From assembly GCA_031213475.1 (NCBI GenBank), contig JARUPZ010000034.1:4978547-5042546 (forward strand): a DNA stretch of 64,000 nt, read 5' to 3'. How positions within the stretch are numbered: the first letter of the stretch is position 1; each line of letters opens with the position of its first letter. Source of the stretch: Nereocystis luetkeana (taxonomy: Eukaryota; Sar; Phaeophyceae; Laminariales; Laminariaceae). The translations under genes and the position numbers were made by a program. The notes under the pieces were generated by a model. It was given only the letters and a program-made list of their open reading frames with translations, made no database searches and was not told the DNA's origin. Of this stretch, positions 18,334-29,762 are shown in pieces.

Positions 18334-19079
18334 AAATTCTGAAAAATTGAAGAAACAAAGGACCCCAGCTATATATATGCCATAGAGGCACATATACGTT
18401 TATCCATAGTGGGGGTTTGCCAAGAGAGGAAGGTGCAAGCTCCAACAGGGGGAAGGGGGTTATGCCTTTTCAAAGTGTCAGGAGAGAGAGACTACTGCTA
18501 CTGCTACTACTGCGTGCGGTGGTACTATCGAAGATAGTCGATTCAAGTCGGAATGGAGAACATGCACGACGTCATACATTCTCGGAGGAGACAACCCCCC
18601 CCCCCCCCCCCGATAAAATAACGCTTACTTCTAGGACAGAAAAAATTATGTCTGGACCGGGATTCCTTATAACCTCCATATAGGACTGCAGTCCCGATGC
18701 AGAGGCCTTCTACGATATATAGAGGTCCGCCCTAATTTTTCTGCGTCTCCTCCTGTGTCTCCCCCACAAGCTGCACTGCAGAATTTAACGGGGACGCACC
18801 TATAAATACGGCCGTGATGGTTGGGATGCGTGGGGCGTGCACCTTCGATGACTACAGCTATCCCTGACGAAGTGTGGTACAGTACGTGCCTACCTACAGT
18901 ACCTCCTTCAACTGGCGCCCGGTAAGTAAGGACAAAACAGCCTTCATGGCTCAGAAACGCTTTTTGTTTTTCCCCAGATGTGATACCTCTCGTGTTGTTC
19001 TTCTGTGGTATGCCTATGATAAGGTGAGGCATTGGGGTTATTAGAACCAGGGTTTTTCATGGGTCATGACCCGATCCGG
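18334..19079. other. Unassigned sequence with a family B-like end
   Basis: GCCTTCTACGATATATAGAG then CCGCCCTAATTTTTCTGCG at about 18705-18745 resembles the left end of family B. No matching right end found. A C tract lies near 18596. Confidence 0.4.
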
Positions 19080-19380
19080 CGGGTCGGGTTCAGGAAGTCT
19101 TAGAATCCTCACGGGTCGGGTCGGGTCGGGTCGGGTCGGGTCGGGTCGGGTCGGGTAGGGTAGGGTAGGGTCGGGTCGGGTCGGGTCGGGTCGGGTCGGG
19201 TCGGGTCGGGTCGGGTCGGGTCGGGTCGGGTCGGGTCGGGTCGGGTCGGGTCGGGTCGGGTCGGGTCGGGTCGGGTCGGGTCGGGTCGGGTCGGGTCGGG
19301 TCGGGTCGGGTCGGGTCGGGTAGGGTAGGGTCGGGTAGGGTCGGGTCGGGTCGGGTTGGGTCGGGTAGGGTAGGGTCAGG
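19080..19380. repeat. (CGGGT)n pentanucleotide array
   Basis: About 270 bp of GGGTC units with scattered GGGTA variants, bounded on both sides by looser copies. It reads as T-R-P-D-P repeats on the minus strand but is simple repeat. Confidence 0.95.
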
Positions 19381-19484
19381 AGGTTGTTCAAAATCTCACG
19401 GGTCGGCCGAGGTATATATGTGTCAGCCCCTCAATAATAGAGTCGGCATGCGTATATACCGTGTAATACCACGCAAGATATTTC

Positions 19485-19556
19485 GGGAAAGTTATGAGTG
19501 ATCAAAATATTGAAGATCATGCTGCACATTGTCGGATGGCAAGAGAAATAATAACA
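19485..19556 (+). mobile_element. Family H 3' end
   Basis: GGGAAAGTTATGAGTGATCA, GAAGATCATGCTGCACATTG and TCGGATGGCAAGAGAAATAA match 56190-56250. Confidence 0.7.
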
Positions 19557-19626
19557 ATAGCACACCCCCTCCGACGATTTTCCAAAGCTGGGATTCTCGA
19601 CAAAAATGACGTTTTATTCCTGCCCC

Positions 19627-19735
19627 TTAACCCCTTGATAACCGCAGTCCCGTTTTGGGGACAAACTACTCGAAAATTGACTGGTTTGTCCCCAAAACGG
19701 GACTGCGGTTCTAAAACGCTATTAATAGGTCTTCC
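19627..19735. mobile_element. Family C piggyBac-type MITE
   Basis: TTAA at both ends encloses CCCCTTGATAACCGCAGTCC, CGTTTTGGGGACAAAC, GTTTGTCCCCAAAACGGGAC and TGCGGTTCTAAAA, a nearly perfect palindrome of about 101 bp. Confidence 0.88.
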
Positions 19736-20145
19736 TTTCAATTTTTTACGTACGTACGTTGCCGGCTTCGTTGCCTTGCCGTTCAGAGGTGTGGGAGTGT
19801 GGGTTTTGAGGAGCCGCATCTTCGACTCCTGTTCTAGTTCGTGGAATATAGGGGTTTCCATGAATTCCCCATCATCCGGCATTAACGGCTCATCAGAGTG
19901 GGCTAGCGTTATGATACTGCCTTGAACGAGGTTGAAAGCACGGTCATTACCTGTGGGTTCAGGCACTGGGATCGTAATTGTAGTGCTTGGAAGGCGTATC
20001 TCAGGTGGAAAAACCAGGGGCTTTCCAAAGAGGCGCGAGCCTGGTCTCCGTCTCCACCGTGCGCGAAAGGAATAAAGCTGCTCTTCTTCTATCTCTCAGC
20101 TAGCAAACACACGTGAGTACCAACGAGTACCGACTCAATAGGCAA
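19736..20145 (-). repeat. Dispersed repeat L, copy 1, possibly part of an old coding element
   Basis: The part 19905-20145 matches 53915-54160 at high identity. On the minus strand it keeps a plausible splice donor (CAG|GTAATG) after a segment reading P-S-T-T-I-T-I-P-V-P-E-P-T, and a frame continues for about 75 codons of protein-like composition up to the family C element at 19735. Family and function unknown; it may be a transposon or gene remnant. Confidence 0.45.
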
Positions 20146-20439
20146 ACCTGTCCAGCCAGGGACACCAAGTGCCCCGACCCCTGACCTTCACGAAAAACGG
20201 GGGAGGGCCGTTTTGCGCCGAGCGGTGCGTCTATCTATGCAACCTTTCTCGGCGAGATATGATCCCAATGCCACGCCATTTTCGTTGTTTTGGAGGGGGA
20301 AAAAAAAAAACGGGTCAGAAATTCGTCCCCGGCAGTGTGTTATCTTATCACCCTGTGCGATAGTGTGGTTATAGCCCGCGTCTACAGATGATGGTGCCGG
20401 TATGCATGCACCAACCAACAAATACCGGCACCAAATAGG

Positions 20440-20600
20440 GCCATATATAGGGAGGGGCAACCGCGGCACTATATACTCCGCCACAAACTGCCACACCGGT
20501 AGTCACTGCGATCCCATCTATCTGCGCCGAGCGATTGCGCGGGCACCATAGTATTAATGTTAGCGGGCAGCCGGCACCGGCATCACCCAGCTCAACCGAC
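20440..20600. repeat. Dispersed repeat K
   Basis: GGCACTATATACTCCGCCAC, GATCCCATCTATCTGCGCC and TAGCGGGCAGCCGGCACC recur in order at 59455-59500 and 59740-59815. Confidence 0.5.
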
Positions 20601-21000
20601 ACTACGGTAGATGTGGAGAGGGATACCACCACGACGAGGGGAATTTCCTTTGAACGGTGAGGCCTCGTGTACAGCCATGCCCGTGCACGAGCTCCCGCGA
20701 TCGAAGTATCTTCGGTATCACACCAAAGATTGCGCAGGCACCGGGCGTGCTGGATATTATCAGGGCGTGTCTTAACTCCCGCCAAAGAGCATGGGAACGA
20801 GCGGAACGGAACGAGGCTGTTCGTGGTCATTCGTTCCGTTCCTATCTTAAAAAAAACGTGTTTGGGTCCATGCAGAATCCTGGGCCTCGCCAGCCGAATC
20901 GGCACGAACGGTATCTTTTGCACAATGTACATGCCAAAACAATTTGTTTGGTGTCCACATCTATCTTCGGTGGTGCCCATCTACATCAAATAATATGCTA

Positions 21001-21062
21001 GTTGTTCCCGTTCGGTCGGGCCGTTCGGTCGGGCCGTTCGGTCGGGCCGTTCGGTCCTCCCA
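21001..21062 (+). repeat. 13-bp tandem repeat GGGCCGTTCGGTC
   Basis: Four copies of GGGCCGTTCGGTC (the first slightly different) in tandem. The rest of 20601-21254 shows no recognised feature. Confidence 0.85.
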
Positions 21063-21254
21063 AACAAGAAAAAGGGGAGCAACACTTCTTCTTCCTGTTC
21101 CTAGATATACTGTTTTTCTCGGGCTGCACTGAATCTATTCGTTTCCCACAACCAATCAACACCAATTCATGCGGCAAATAATATTCTATTCGGTTCGTTC
21201 CAATGCTCTCTGGGGGGGGTTAAGACACACCCTCTCCTCATTGTTGTTATTAAT

Positions 21255-21330
21255 ATTCATTATTATTAGGCTCGCCTTCCGACAACATAGCTTGGATGTC
21301 GTTCCAATATGGACCGAAAATCCTTCCGTA
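21255..21330 (-). mobile_element. Family H variant 3' end
   Basis: On the minus strand ACGGAAGGATTTTCGGTCCA, TATTGGAACGACATCCAAGC and TTGTCGGAAGGCGAGCC lead into AAT triplets, matching 47187-47245. Confidence 0.65.
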
Positions 21331-21565
21331 GATCAGCAGTAGTAGTATTCCTCATACGCTTCTCTGCCAGCCGTGGATGTACTCCATGCTGATACATGCG
21401 TACAATGCGTGAAGATTTTCTCCTTCGAGATGAAAACACATTGCGCCATATAGTTTGCTTTCACGCGTACGTATATATATATGTGCTGCTGAATCGCGCT
21501 GTTTTTTTTTCCCTCCGTTCGATGGGCATGAAACTTCTAGGAAACAAATTTCCGATTTTCTCCTA

Positions 21566-21670
21566 TTACGGGGGACCATAGTTAACAGGGCCTATGGTGT
21601 ACATAAAAACCTATATGTTTAACCATTTTTACCAACAATATTTGGTCCTGTTAACTATGGCCCCCCGTAA
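21566..21670. mobile_element. MITE family A copy
   Basis: 105 bp, TTACGGGGGACCATAG to CTATGGCCCCCCGTAA, TA on both sides. Closest in variants (GTTAACAGG) to the copy at 16973-17077. Confidence 0.92.
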
Positions 21671-21945
21671 TATTAGTATTATTAATGGTTTATTAGTGTG
21701 CAACAATTTCGGTCCGTCGGATTTTTTTTTCAGATTTTCTGCGTCCCAAGAGTTTCTCCGTTAACTCATATCAGGTGTACCACTATGATCCTAAATATAA
21801 GGATACTTTGGATGAAATATTAGTATACCAAACATTCTTGTGTTCCGGGACAGATTGGTACGCTTGTTTCCCCCCCCCCGGCCCTTCCTTGAAAAAACGC
21901 CTCTTGTTTTGTACCACCCTGTCCCTGAACAAAGAATAAAATGAT

Positions 21946-22045
21946 CGTTTTAGCACTGCAGTCTCGTTTTGGGGACAATTGAGGGTAAATTACTTGGAAT
22001 TTGAGTACATGCCCCCAAAACGGGACTGGAGTTCTAAAGGGGTTA
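21946..22045. mobile_element. Family C piggyBac-type MITE
   Basis: TTTTAGCACTGCAGTCTCGT to GGAGTTCTAAAGGGG with TTAA kept at the right end only; the inner part is diverged. Confidence 0.75.
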
Positions 22046-22207
22046 AGAACGAGTTTGCAAAGTGCCCTTATATTCCGAGACAAGCGTGGCATAAACTAAC
22101 GTACGTACGTAAGAGGAAGAGTTTTTATCCCTGTGAGTTAATTCGTTTACTTTTTTTTTTTACGCACACATCACATGCGTGCAGTAGTGTTTATTATGCT
22201 GTACCAA

Positions 22208-22740
22208 AGAGGGGGGGGTGTACTCGATAGGAGAGAGGTACTCGATCTCATGGATGGCCGTAGTCGTATGACCATAGACCCTCGCATCCCTATAAAGCCG
22301 GGACGAAGCATGTCGGGTTTTCACCGACCAGGCAGACATTGCTAGTGCACCAAGCGCGAAGCGCCGTGAGGCGTCTGGCGAGTCGCATGAAGGGTGAGCT
22401 GCATCCTACTAAGAACAGCTTTTGAGGCGGACTTGCATATGGACGACAGCTTCAATGAGTTGATTTAATTTCCGGTGTAGGCATTTCCAGAGACAGCAAT
22501 GGGAGTACTATGTAACTGCCTCTTGGGTGCCTTACCTTGAACACTACGTGATACGACCATTCCCAATTGTGCTGAGTAAAGGTTATTTACCTCGCACAAT
22601 GATCTAACTCGACAACCAGCTGTGGGCGACCGCCAAAAAAAAAAAAAAAAAAACGGTACCCTGTGGTTGTCTAGCTCACGTAGTGAGCGGCATGTTTTAC
22701 AGTGTCGTTGCCAACCGACGCCAACCCAACCTATATATAA
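22208..22740 (-). mobile_element. Family F copy, near full length
   Basis: Plus-strand order: poly(G), TGTACTCGATAGGAGAG, CCTCGCATCCCTATAAAGCC, GGGTGAGCTGCATCCTACTA, GGCGACCGCCAAAA, CCAACCCAACCTATATATAA. Corresponds end to end with the plus-strand copy at 12044-12575. Confidence 0.8.
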
Positions 22741-22880
22741 TAGGGGGGGGGGGGGGGGGGGGGTACTCATTATCGTGCATGGCCGTAGTCGTATGGCCAT
22801 AGACCCTCGCATCCCTACTATACCGGGACGGAGCACGAGCATGTCGGGTTTTCTCCGGCCAGGGGTATGAACGTACAAAA
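22741..22880 (-). mobile_element. Family F 5'-truncated copy
   Basis: A G tract, then GTACTCATTATCGTGCATGG, CCTCGCATCCCTACTATACC and GTCGGGTTTTCTCCGGCCAG, where similarity stops. Its poly(G) abuts the 5' end of the full-length copy. Confidence 0.75.
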
Positions 22881-23339
22881 TAATGAAGGTGGGTTGTGTG
22901 GGTGTACGCGCATGATATTATAGCACAAACGTAATATTTCATCCGGAAGTTTTTTTCTTTGCGCAATTTTTTTTTTTTTTGTGGATTCTGCGCAAAAACT
23001 GTCGTGGCCCGCTCAGGCCTGCGGTCTCGTTGCGGGCACGAAATACTTGATTTTTTGTTTTTTGGTCATAAAAAAATATTTTCTTACAACCGATTTGAAC
23101 CAAACCAATCAAACCCACATTTTTCCGTTGGTTCTTCGTCCTACTCTGTTAACAAGTATTAATTGTCGTTATTTTTCTTTCTTTCTTTTTTCCAGCTCGT
23201 TATTTTCACTTGTTTGCCACATCGCCTGACGCCTGCGGGGGGGGGGGGGGGGAGTTTGTCTCTTCTATTTTTTTTATTTTTTTTTTATTATTTTTCTCTT
23301 TCGATTTGTCTTTCTTGTTTTCGTATTTTCTTTGTTTCC

Positions 23340-23555
23340 TTTCGTTTCTCAATTTCATAGAACACGTATGTCTTCCTTGCCGTATCCAGCATGATGACAT
23401 ATGGCATTGCAGTGCCCACTGTGCTTACGGCATACATACTTGGCAGCGTAGTATCTCCGTAGCGTAGGTTAGTGACCACATAACTTGTGTGTGGTCTCTT
23501 CTAATATTGAAGAATCGGCACGAACACTGGTTGTGCTGGATTTCGAGTCAATATA
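23340..23555 (-). repeat. Dispersed repeat J copy
   Basis: ATCCAGCATGATGACATATG, GTGCCCACTGTGCTTACGGC, GACCACATAACTTGTGTG and GAAGAATCGGCACGAACACT match 61660-61835. Ends by joining repeat I. A long G tract lies just upstream at about 23237. Confidence 0.7.
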
Positions 23556-23740
23556 CGGAGACGTTCTGTCACTAATCGTGAAATTCTCCAGAACCAAAAA
23601 TATCAAGTAAGTTCGTTAACATTCCAATATACATATGGGGAAAAAAAAACAGGAAAATATGGAAGACTGAAAAATTGCGCGAAAAAAATGTCGAAAATTT
23701 GGAAAAAAAAAGCTCTCCGATAAGCATGACCCTAAAGAGC
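23556..23740. repeat. Dispersed repeat I, copy 2
   Basis: Collinear with 16130-16330, with small indels. 23741-24252 shows nothing recognised. Confidence 0.72.
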
Positions 23741-24252
23741 ACCTTTTCACCAATTTCGAGAAAACAAGCGCTGGAAAAACGAGCTCTGAAGAAGCGTTAG
23801 GCACCCCTCCGTGTAAAAACCGACGCCCTCTACGATGCTTCAAAACCTGCTACGGAGTCAAAAGGCCACATACCCCCCCCCCTTATGTTTTTGCACTGTT
23901 TTCGGTTCTGGCTTACTCTCTTCCCCAAGAAAAAAAACTGGTCCCACTACCGGAACAGTATCTACCACTCACTGTGGTCGCGGATATAAGCACCGTTTGA
24001 TGCTGATGTCAGAGCATCGACGGTGATTACATTCACGGCTCTCGTCTAAGAAGAATTCACGGGTTCTCGAGAAACCCAGAGCCTGAAATTTCCGGGAAAA
24101 TACGCGTAGTAGTTTTCGGAAAGCGGATATGCCGAACTTAGTGCGGAACACATGATGTCTTACACAACTGGGGTCTCTCTAAAATGTCGGATATATAGTG
24201 CCGGTCCCCTCTATGATGATAGTGCCGGTGGACACGCTTGACACGGATGGGA

Positions 24253-24350
24253 TTAACCCCTTTAGCACCGCACTCCCATATGTGGGGACAAAGCACTCTA
24301 ATTATAAGTAGTTTGTCCCCAAAACGGGACTGGGGTCCTAAGAGGGTTAA
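24253..24350. mobile_element. Family C piggyBac-type MITE
   Basis: TTAA at both ends, CCCCTTTAGCACCGCACTCC to CTGGGGTCCTAAGAGGG. About 90 bp between the TTAAs. Confidence 0.87.
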
Positions 24351-24629
24351 GCAGTGTGGCCGTGAGCGAAATAATGCCGGTTGCCGCTATAATAATGCCG
24401 ATCTTGTTGGCTGGCGCATGCATGCCGGCAGTATAGAAGGACCACTAGTACGAAATCGAGCCTGGACCAGTATCACCCCTTGTGTTTCTTATTAGATTTT
24501 TTTCTTCTTTTTTTTTATCCTCCGGCGGATTGGTAAAAATAAAGCTTAAGCTAGAGCCGGTACTGACCCCCCCCCCCCCCCTGATAACGCGTGGAAACCC
24601 TCACGAACTCAATAAAAAAGGAAACCGAG

Positions 24630-24762
24630 GAGGGGGGGGGGGGGGGGGGGTGTACTCGATAGGAGAGATGTACTCGATCTCATGCATGGCCGTAGTCGTA
24701 TGACCATAGACCCTCGCATCCCTACAATGCCGGGACGGAGCATATCGGGTTTTCACCGACCA
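24630..24762 (-). mobile_element. Family F 5'-truncated copy
   Basis: Poly(G), TGTACTCGATAGGAGAGATG, CCTCGCATCCCTACAATGCC and CATATCGGGTTTTCACCGAC; similarity ends at about 24762. A C tract lies near 24567. Confidence 0.78.
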
Positions 24763-24872
24763 CGCCATCACAGACGGATGCGTTGACATGCGCGCGCTAG
24801 ATACGTTCAATGCTAACATCGTGGACGGAACGGATATCGCACAAAACAAACTGCGAGAAAAAATCCAGAGGG
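24760..24872 (+). other. Unassigned exon-like segment
   Basis: One frame reads HAITDGCVDMRALDTFNANI then VDGTDIAQNKLREKIQR, protein-like in composition, starting exactly where family F similarity ends. No family recognised and no clear splice sites; may be chance or a remnant. Confidence 0.15.
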
Positions 24873-25009
24873 TGTTTTATTTTCTTTTTTATTTGTTTCG
24901 CCGAAACAAAAAGAAGAGCGTGCACTTCTCTGTTCGTCAGCTGCCGTCGCCAACTCGCACCCCGCTCTCGCAGCAGCATAATCAAAGAGGAGACCGCGAC
25001 CTTTATTAG

Positions 25010-25195
25010 GCAATCACACACACAGCACCGCGACCCACGAACCAATCGCATCACAGCACCGCGACGCATGAACCAATGATACCACACCCACGCAACCCGT
25101 GACCAATAAATAAAAAGCATAGCACCGCGACCCATTGACCAATAATATCACAGCACAACAACCCATGACCAATAATTTCACAGCACCGCGCCAAG
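25010..25195 (+). repeat. CCAAT-containing minisatellite, about 36-bp unit
   Basis: CACAGCACCGCGACCCA(T/C)GA and ACCAATAAT-type blocks alternate about five times, each unit carrying CCAAT. Confidence 0.75.
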
Positions 25196-25261
25196 ACTGG
25201 AGATCACGTCCAAACGCGGCACATTTGAGCAGAGCAGGAGGGCGTGTAGGGGATGGGGGTG

Positions 25262-25345
25262 GGGGGGCGCGCGTACTTATTTGTTGCTTACCCTAGTCAT
25301 ACGACCGTTGACCACGCATCCCTCTCGAGACGGAGCACCGCTCCT
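25262..25345 (-). mobile_element. Family F-like 3' end
   Basis: G tract, GCGTACTTATTTGTTGCTTA, CCTAGTCATACGACCGTTGA and CATCCCTCTCGAGACGGAGC: the inverted form of the variant at 9075-9150. Confidence 0.5.
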
Positions 25346-25479
25346 GCTCCGAATAAGAGACACCCTCAACAGTTGGGCACTCATCACGCTGTTGCCGTAA
25401 AAATACAAGGGGGGGGTTAGGGGATGGGGGATGAGCCCGATTCTAGCCTTACAGTCATGGCCGTTCCTGCGCCAGCCAA

Positions 25480-26080
25480 GCGACACCCAAACCAACCCCC
25501 TTAACGCTGTTAATCGCACAATCAAAAGCGATTACTTGCTTCGCGCTGTTAAGGTCATCGATGAATCAACACACCGAAAATCGAGGGGAAAAAAAAAAAA
25601 AAAAAAAACGGACCCCATTTCGCGCGCTATGAAAATCGAGAGATCAAAATTCGAAGCCGCGAAATCGTCGTTGTACATATGGACGCGGTTTTGCGCCAAC
25701 ATAATCGAGGGCCGAGGAATCCACATGCGGAAATCATGAACTCACCGTTTTTCGGCACGATGTCACGCGCTGTGAAAATCGCGAAAGCAAAATCGGGAGT
25801 CACGAAGCCACCGTTTTATGGGACGCGATTTCGCGCTATGAGACACTCTATAGAACCGAGGGACCAACACCGGATAAAACAAAATGCGCGATTGCGATTT
25901 CGCGCTTGTGACAAAACTGATAATCGCAGAATCAAAGCCGGGACTCGAGAAACCATACCTGGCCATGATGTATGAAATGTCGAGGGATTCGAAACCCCGA
26001 ACTGACCGTTTTTCGGACAAAAATGTCGCGCAAATAATGATAAAATCAACAAGGGAGTCAGTCGAAACCGGCAAGACTCG
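25480..26080 (+). repeat. Degenerate tandem repeat, about 110 bp
   Basis: Loose units containing (C/G)ATTTCGCGC.(C/T)(G/T)TGA, AAATCG and CACCGTTTTTCGG follow each other from about 25480 to 26080, too diverged for an exact count. Confidence 0.5.
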
Positions 26081-28909
26081 AATTCACCGCGTTTGCGTGT
26101 GTGCGCGTGTTTTTTTCCCTCACGCGCAAGACTTTCGTCAACTCCACGGTACACACCAGGTGCATGCAACGCGTACCGAATGGAAACACCAACTGGTGTG
26201 GGACAAGGAAAAGGAAAGAAAGAAAAAAAGAAAGAGGGGGGGGGGGGGTTGGGGGGGACGAAATAAAACCAAGAAATATGTAAGTGAATTAACGCTTTTC
26301 TTACGGACGTGGAAGACTATAAAACAAAAATGACGACCTTTGTTTAATATTATTGGGGGGAAAAAAAAAAAGGAAAAAGACCCGGGGCAGTTTTTGAACA
26401 AAAATGCAAACCCCCCGCGTCTCTTGTCGAACTCCCTCAAGACACCAAAAGTGTGGAACCGTACCATTATACCCACTGCACCTTAGCTATAGATAACTGT
26501 ATACACCGAGGGCCATGCCTCCCCCCCCCCTAACTCATACCCCCTCCCCCACCTCTCCATAAAACAGTCCTTGCAAAAACCTACCATATTACGCGTAGTT
26601 ACAAAGTGTGGCTATTCCTTGAAAACCTACCGTTACGCGTAGATACAAAGTGTGGCTATTATGAAAAGTAACTCGTACTGCCTGTGCTGATATCGTCCCC
26701 TCCCGGGGCCCTCCACTCAGAGTGGCGCGGAAAAGTGCGCGCGGTGGCGGGGGGGGGGGGGGGGGGGGGCAAGAAAAAAAACATGAAAAAAAAACAAGAA
26801 AACAATTGAACGAAAACAAAAGTTGCGCTGTATTTCTGAAAAAAAAAAAAACTTTTTTTTTCCCAATGCGCCCAACCATTTTTCAAGAAGCGCCACACGC
26901 GCCACGAACGAACGACCCGACCCAACCGGACCCTGGTTCACGGAACCATTTTGACTACACTGGTTTATCATTCACCACTTGTGGTTCCATCATCATGCCC
27001 CCCCCCCCCCTCCCCCCCTCCTCCCCCGTTCCTCTCCCACTCTCCTGCAAATCCGATTAACGCTCGGTAGATCTCTATCACAAGATGCAAACATTATTTT
27101 CGCGGGCTCTCAAGAAACACCCATCGAGATAGAACGGGCATTGAAACTATGTTCCTGAAACAAGCACGAGTACACGTAGACTTAAGAGACGTAAAGCAGT
27201 TGGCGTGCACACGAGATCGAACCGCTACAAAAAATATAAAACTAAGATGCATTCCCCCCCCCCCCCCCTCCCCCGTCTCTCCCCGGACCATCAACCAATG
27301 GCGTAAGCATGGCCAGGGCTGGGGGGTCACTCACACGCCTCCTTCAAGGGGAAGTCCCACCCCCAGAAAATTAGCAAATTTAACATCCATCCGCCCACTT
27401 CCCCGTTCACCCTCAACCGAAAGATGCTACCACTCGGTCTGAAATAAAATACCCGTTCGGACTCTGATGTCAATATCAAACGGTGCTTATAATTTCGGTC
27501 ATAGTGGTGCAGTTGGGGACCGCCGTTTGATCCCCTTGACTGACCTCCCGCCTACACTGAAACTAGCATGATAAGGTCAAAAGAGGCTTTTGAGGCGCCC
27601 AAAGAGACCAGTCTCCTACTCCCATAGCGTAGTTTATATCTTCAATGCCACCCCCCCCCCCCCCCTCCCCTCCCCATTACGGCCTTGCATGATATCAAGT
27701 ACAACCCCCCCCCCCCCCCCCCCCCCCCTCTCTCTCCCTCCCCCCCCCTAGTATTACTTTTATCATTGCTTTGTCAGCATACAACCCAACCAAACCCAAC
27801 CTTAACCCAACACACTCCATCGACACATTGGTTTGTACTCGCCATCGCGAACATTCTGCGGGCCTTGGATTTCGACACCACTTGCCTCCCCCTCCTCTCT
27901 GTACAATCAGAGGAAGCGGGTGGGTGGGGGGGGGGGGGGGAGGGGGAAGGGGGGGGGGCATCTATTTTCGTACTCCAGTCATAAACGAGCTTCGTTTTTG
28001 TTACATCGTCGCGAGAAACGGTCGAGGGAGAAATCGTAAAGCCTCCCTACGCTTGGAAACCTTTTTTGTTCTTCTTTGCCTTTCGCTAGCCTCGACCACG
28101 GCCCCCCCCCTGAAAAAAACTTTTTGTTTTCATACTTGCGAACCACACACACACTAACTGCTGTGACTTCACTGCACTGCACTGCACTGCACTGCACTTC
28201 ACTTGCGGTGTGTTTTGTGTGTGTTTATAATAAGTGTGTGTCCAAGGCAAAATAAAAAAAAGTCGAGGAAAAAAACAAGATGAAAACGCTTCGAAAAAAT
28301 ATACCCCCCCTCTCTCTTCCTCTCAAAACAAAATACCAAAAAAGTGTGTGCTATTTATCAGTCCCTCTCCGGCACAGTATTTATCCACGAAACGGCACAG
28401 CAGTCATGAAAAGGTACACACTGCAACACAACGCGGCGGAATCGCGCCGCCCCCCCCAGGGGGCACGCTATCCCCTCCGCCGACACGCACCGTGAAACAC
28501 CGGAACTCCCTCCCCATCTCCCCCCCCCCGCCCCCCTCAATCCCTCTCTCCGGCCCCAACGAGGAAAACCGATCACATTCCAACCAATAAATCAAACCGA
28601 TAATCCAATCGAGGTCTCAAGCCAATGAAATCCAATCAAGAATCTAACCCAAGCCCGAAGGCAAGCTGGCTAATAAAAGCTTAACTCGCACTGTCCTCAT
28701 CTTCCTGTCTTGGGGGGAAAAAAAACGCCCCCCCCCCCCCCCGCCAGACCCAACAATCTCCCAACGGTCGTGCAAAACAACGGACGCAAAATCCAACGGG
28801 GGGAAAACATCAGGGTATCTAGGCAAAACACAACACCGAGTTTTGCCATGTTCTTCAGCAGAAAAAACAAATCCGGCGAGAAACACGCGTGGCGGGAGAT
28901 GGTTCATGG
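26081..28909. other. Intergenic stretch downstream of the HSF gene
   Basis: No exon recognised. Long C/G homopolymers (near 26746, 26998, 27256, 27650, 27706, 27925, 28730), a short F 3' end at about 27676-27730 ending in poly(C), ACTGC pentamers near 28168, and A-rich or CCAATC-rich sequence near 28565-28640. Confidence 0.45.
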
Positions 28910-29121
28910 TTACGACCTGCATGAGAGACCAGCACCACCGCCTCCCACAGGCCCCACCACCATCCCGGAAAACGCCGCAGCATCGTCGAAACCCATCAGG
29001 GAGGGGCCGGAGGAGGAATCCGTTGTGTCTTCCGCGAGGAGCGCCCAGTCGAGGGAATCCGCCGCGGCGGCGGGGAGCGAGAACGTAGACAAAGTTGAGA
29101 GCGTCCGGGAGTGCAACCGCG

Positions 29122-29162
<41 letters not shown>

Positions 29163-29730
29163 GGCTGCTGCTGCTGTTGTTCCTGCTGCCCCCCCCCGCC
29201 GATCACTACGCTCGGAACTCCGTAACCCCCGCCCTCAACGACGGCCGCCCCTGCCGCTGCCGCACCCGAAGTTGACCCCGGTCCCCTCCCCAACGCGACC
29301 GGCGGCTCGGAGCTTCCGGAGCAAGACGCCGTGGAAGAGTGCTTAGCCACGGTGAATGCACCCCAGGACCCCTTCCACACGTCGCTGCTGATGCTGGTGC
29401 TCGAGACGCACCCGATAGAAGACGCCGCCAAAGAATGCGCCGTCGATGAGACCCGCCCTAGGTTAGCACCAGCGCCGAGCGGAGGCAACGCGGCCCACGG
29501 TTCTGCCGCGGCGCTGTGGTGGGTGTCCGGGCTGCCCCAGCCGGGGCCGCCTAGGGACGCGAGGTCCCACCCCACCGAGCGGTTGATGATGGTGGGCGCT
29601 TCGCGTGGCCCGAACGGCCCGGACGAGGAGGCGGTCGAAGCGGCGGAGGCAGCGGCGGAGGCAGCGGCCGCGGCCACGGTGTCGAGGTCTACCGGGGATG
29701 TCGGAGATACTGGCACCGCGTCGTCGTTAT

Positions 29731-29762
<32 letters not shown>

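Noticed and set aside
19080-19380. Interstitial telomere
   Set aside because: The unit is CGGGT, not a known telomeric repeat, and both flanks are ordinary sequence.
19041-19391. T-R-P-D-P repeat protein on the minus strand
   Set aside because: Translation of the CGGGT array without flanking coding sequence.
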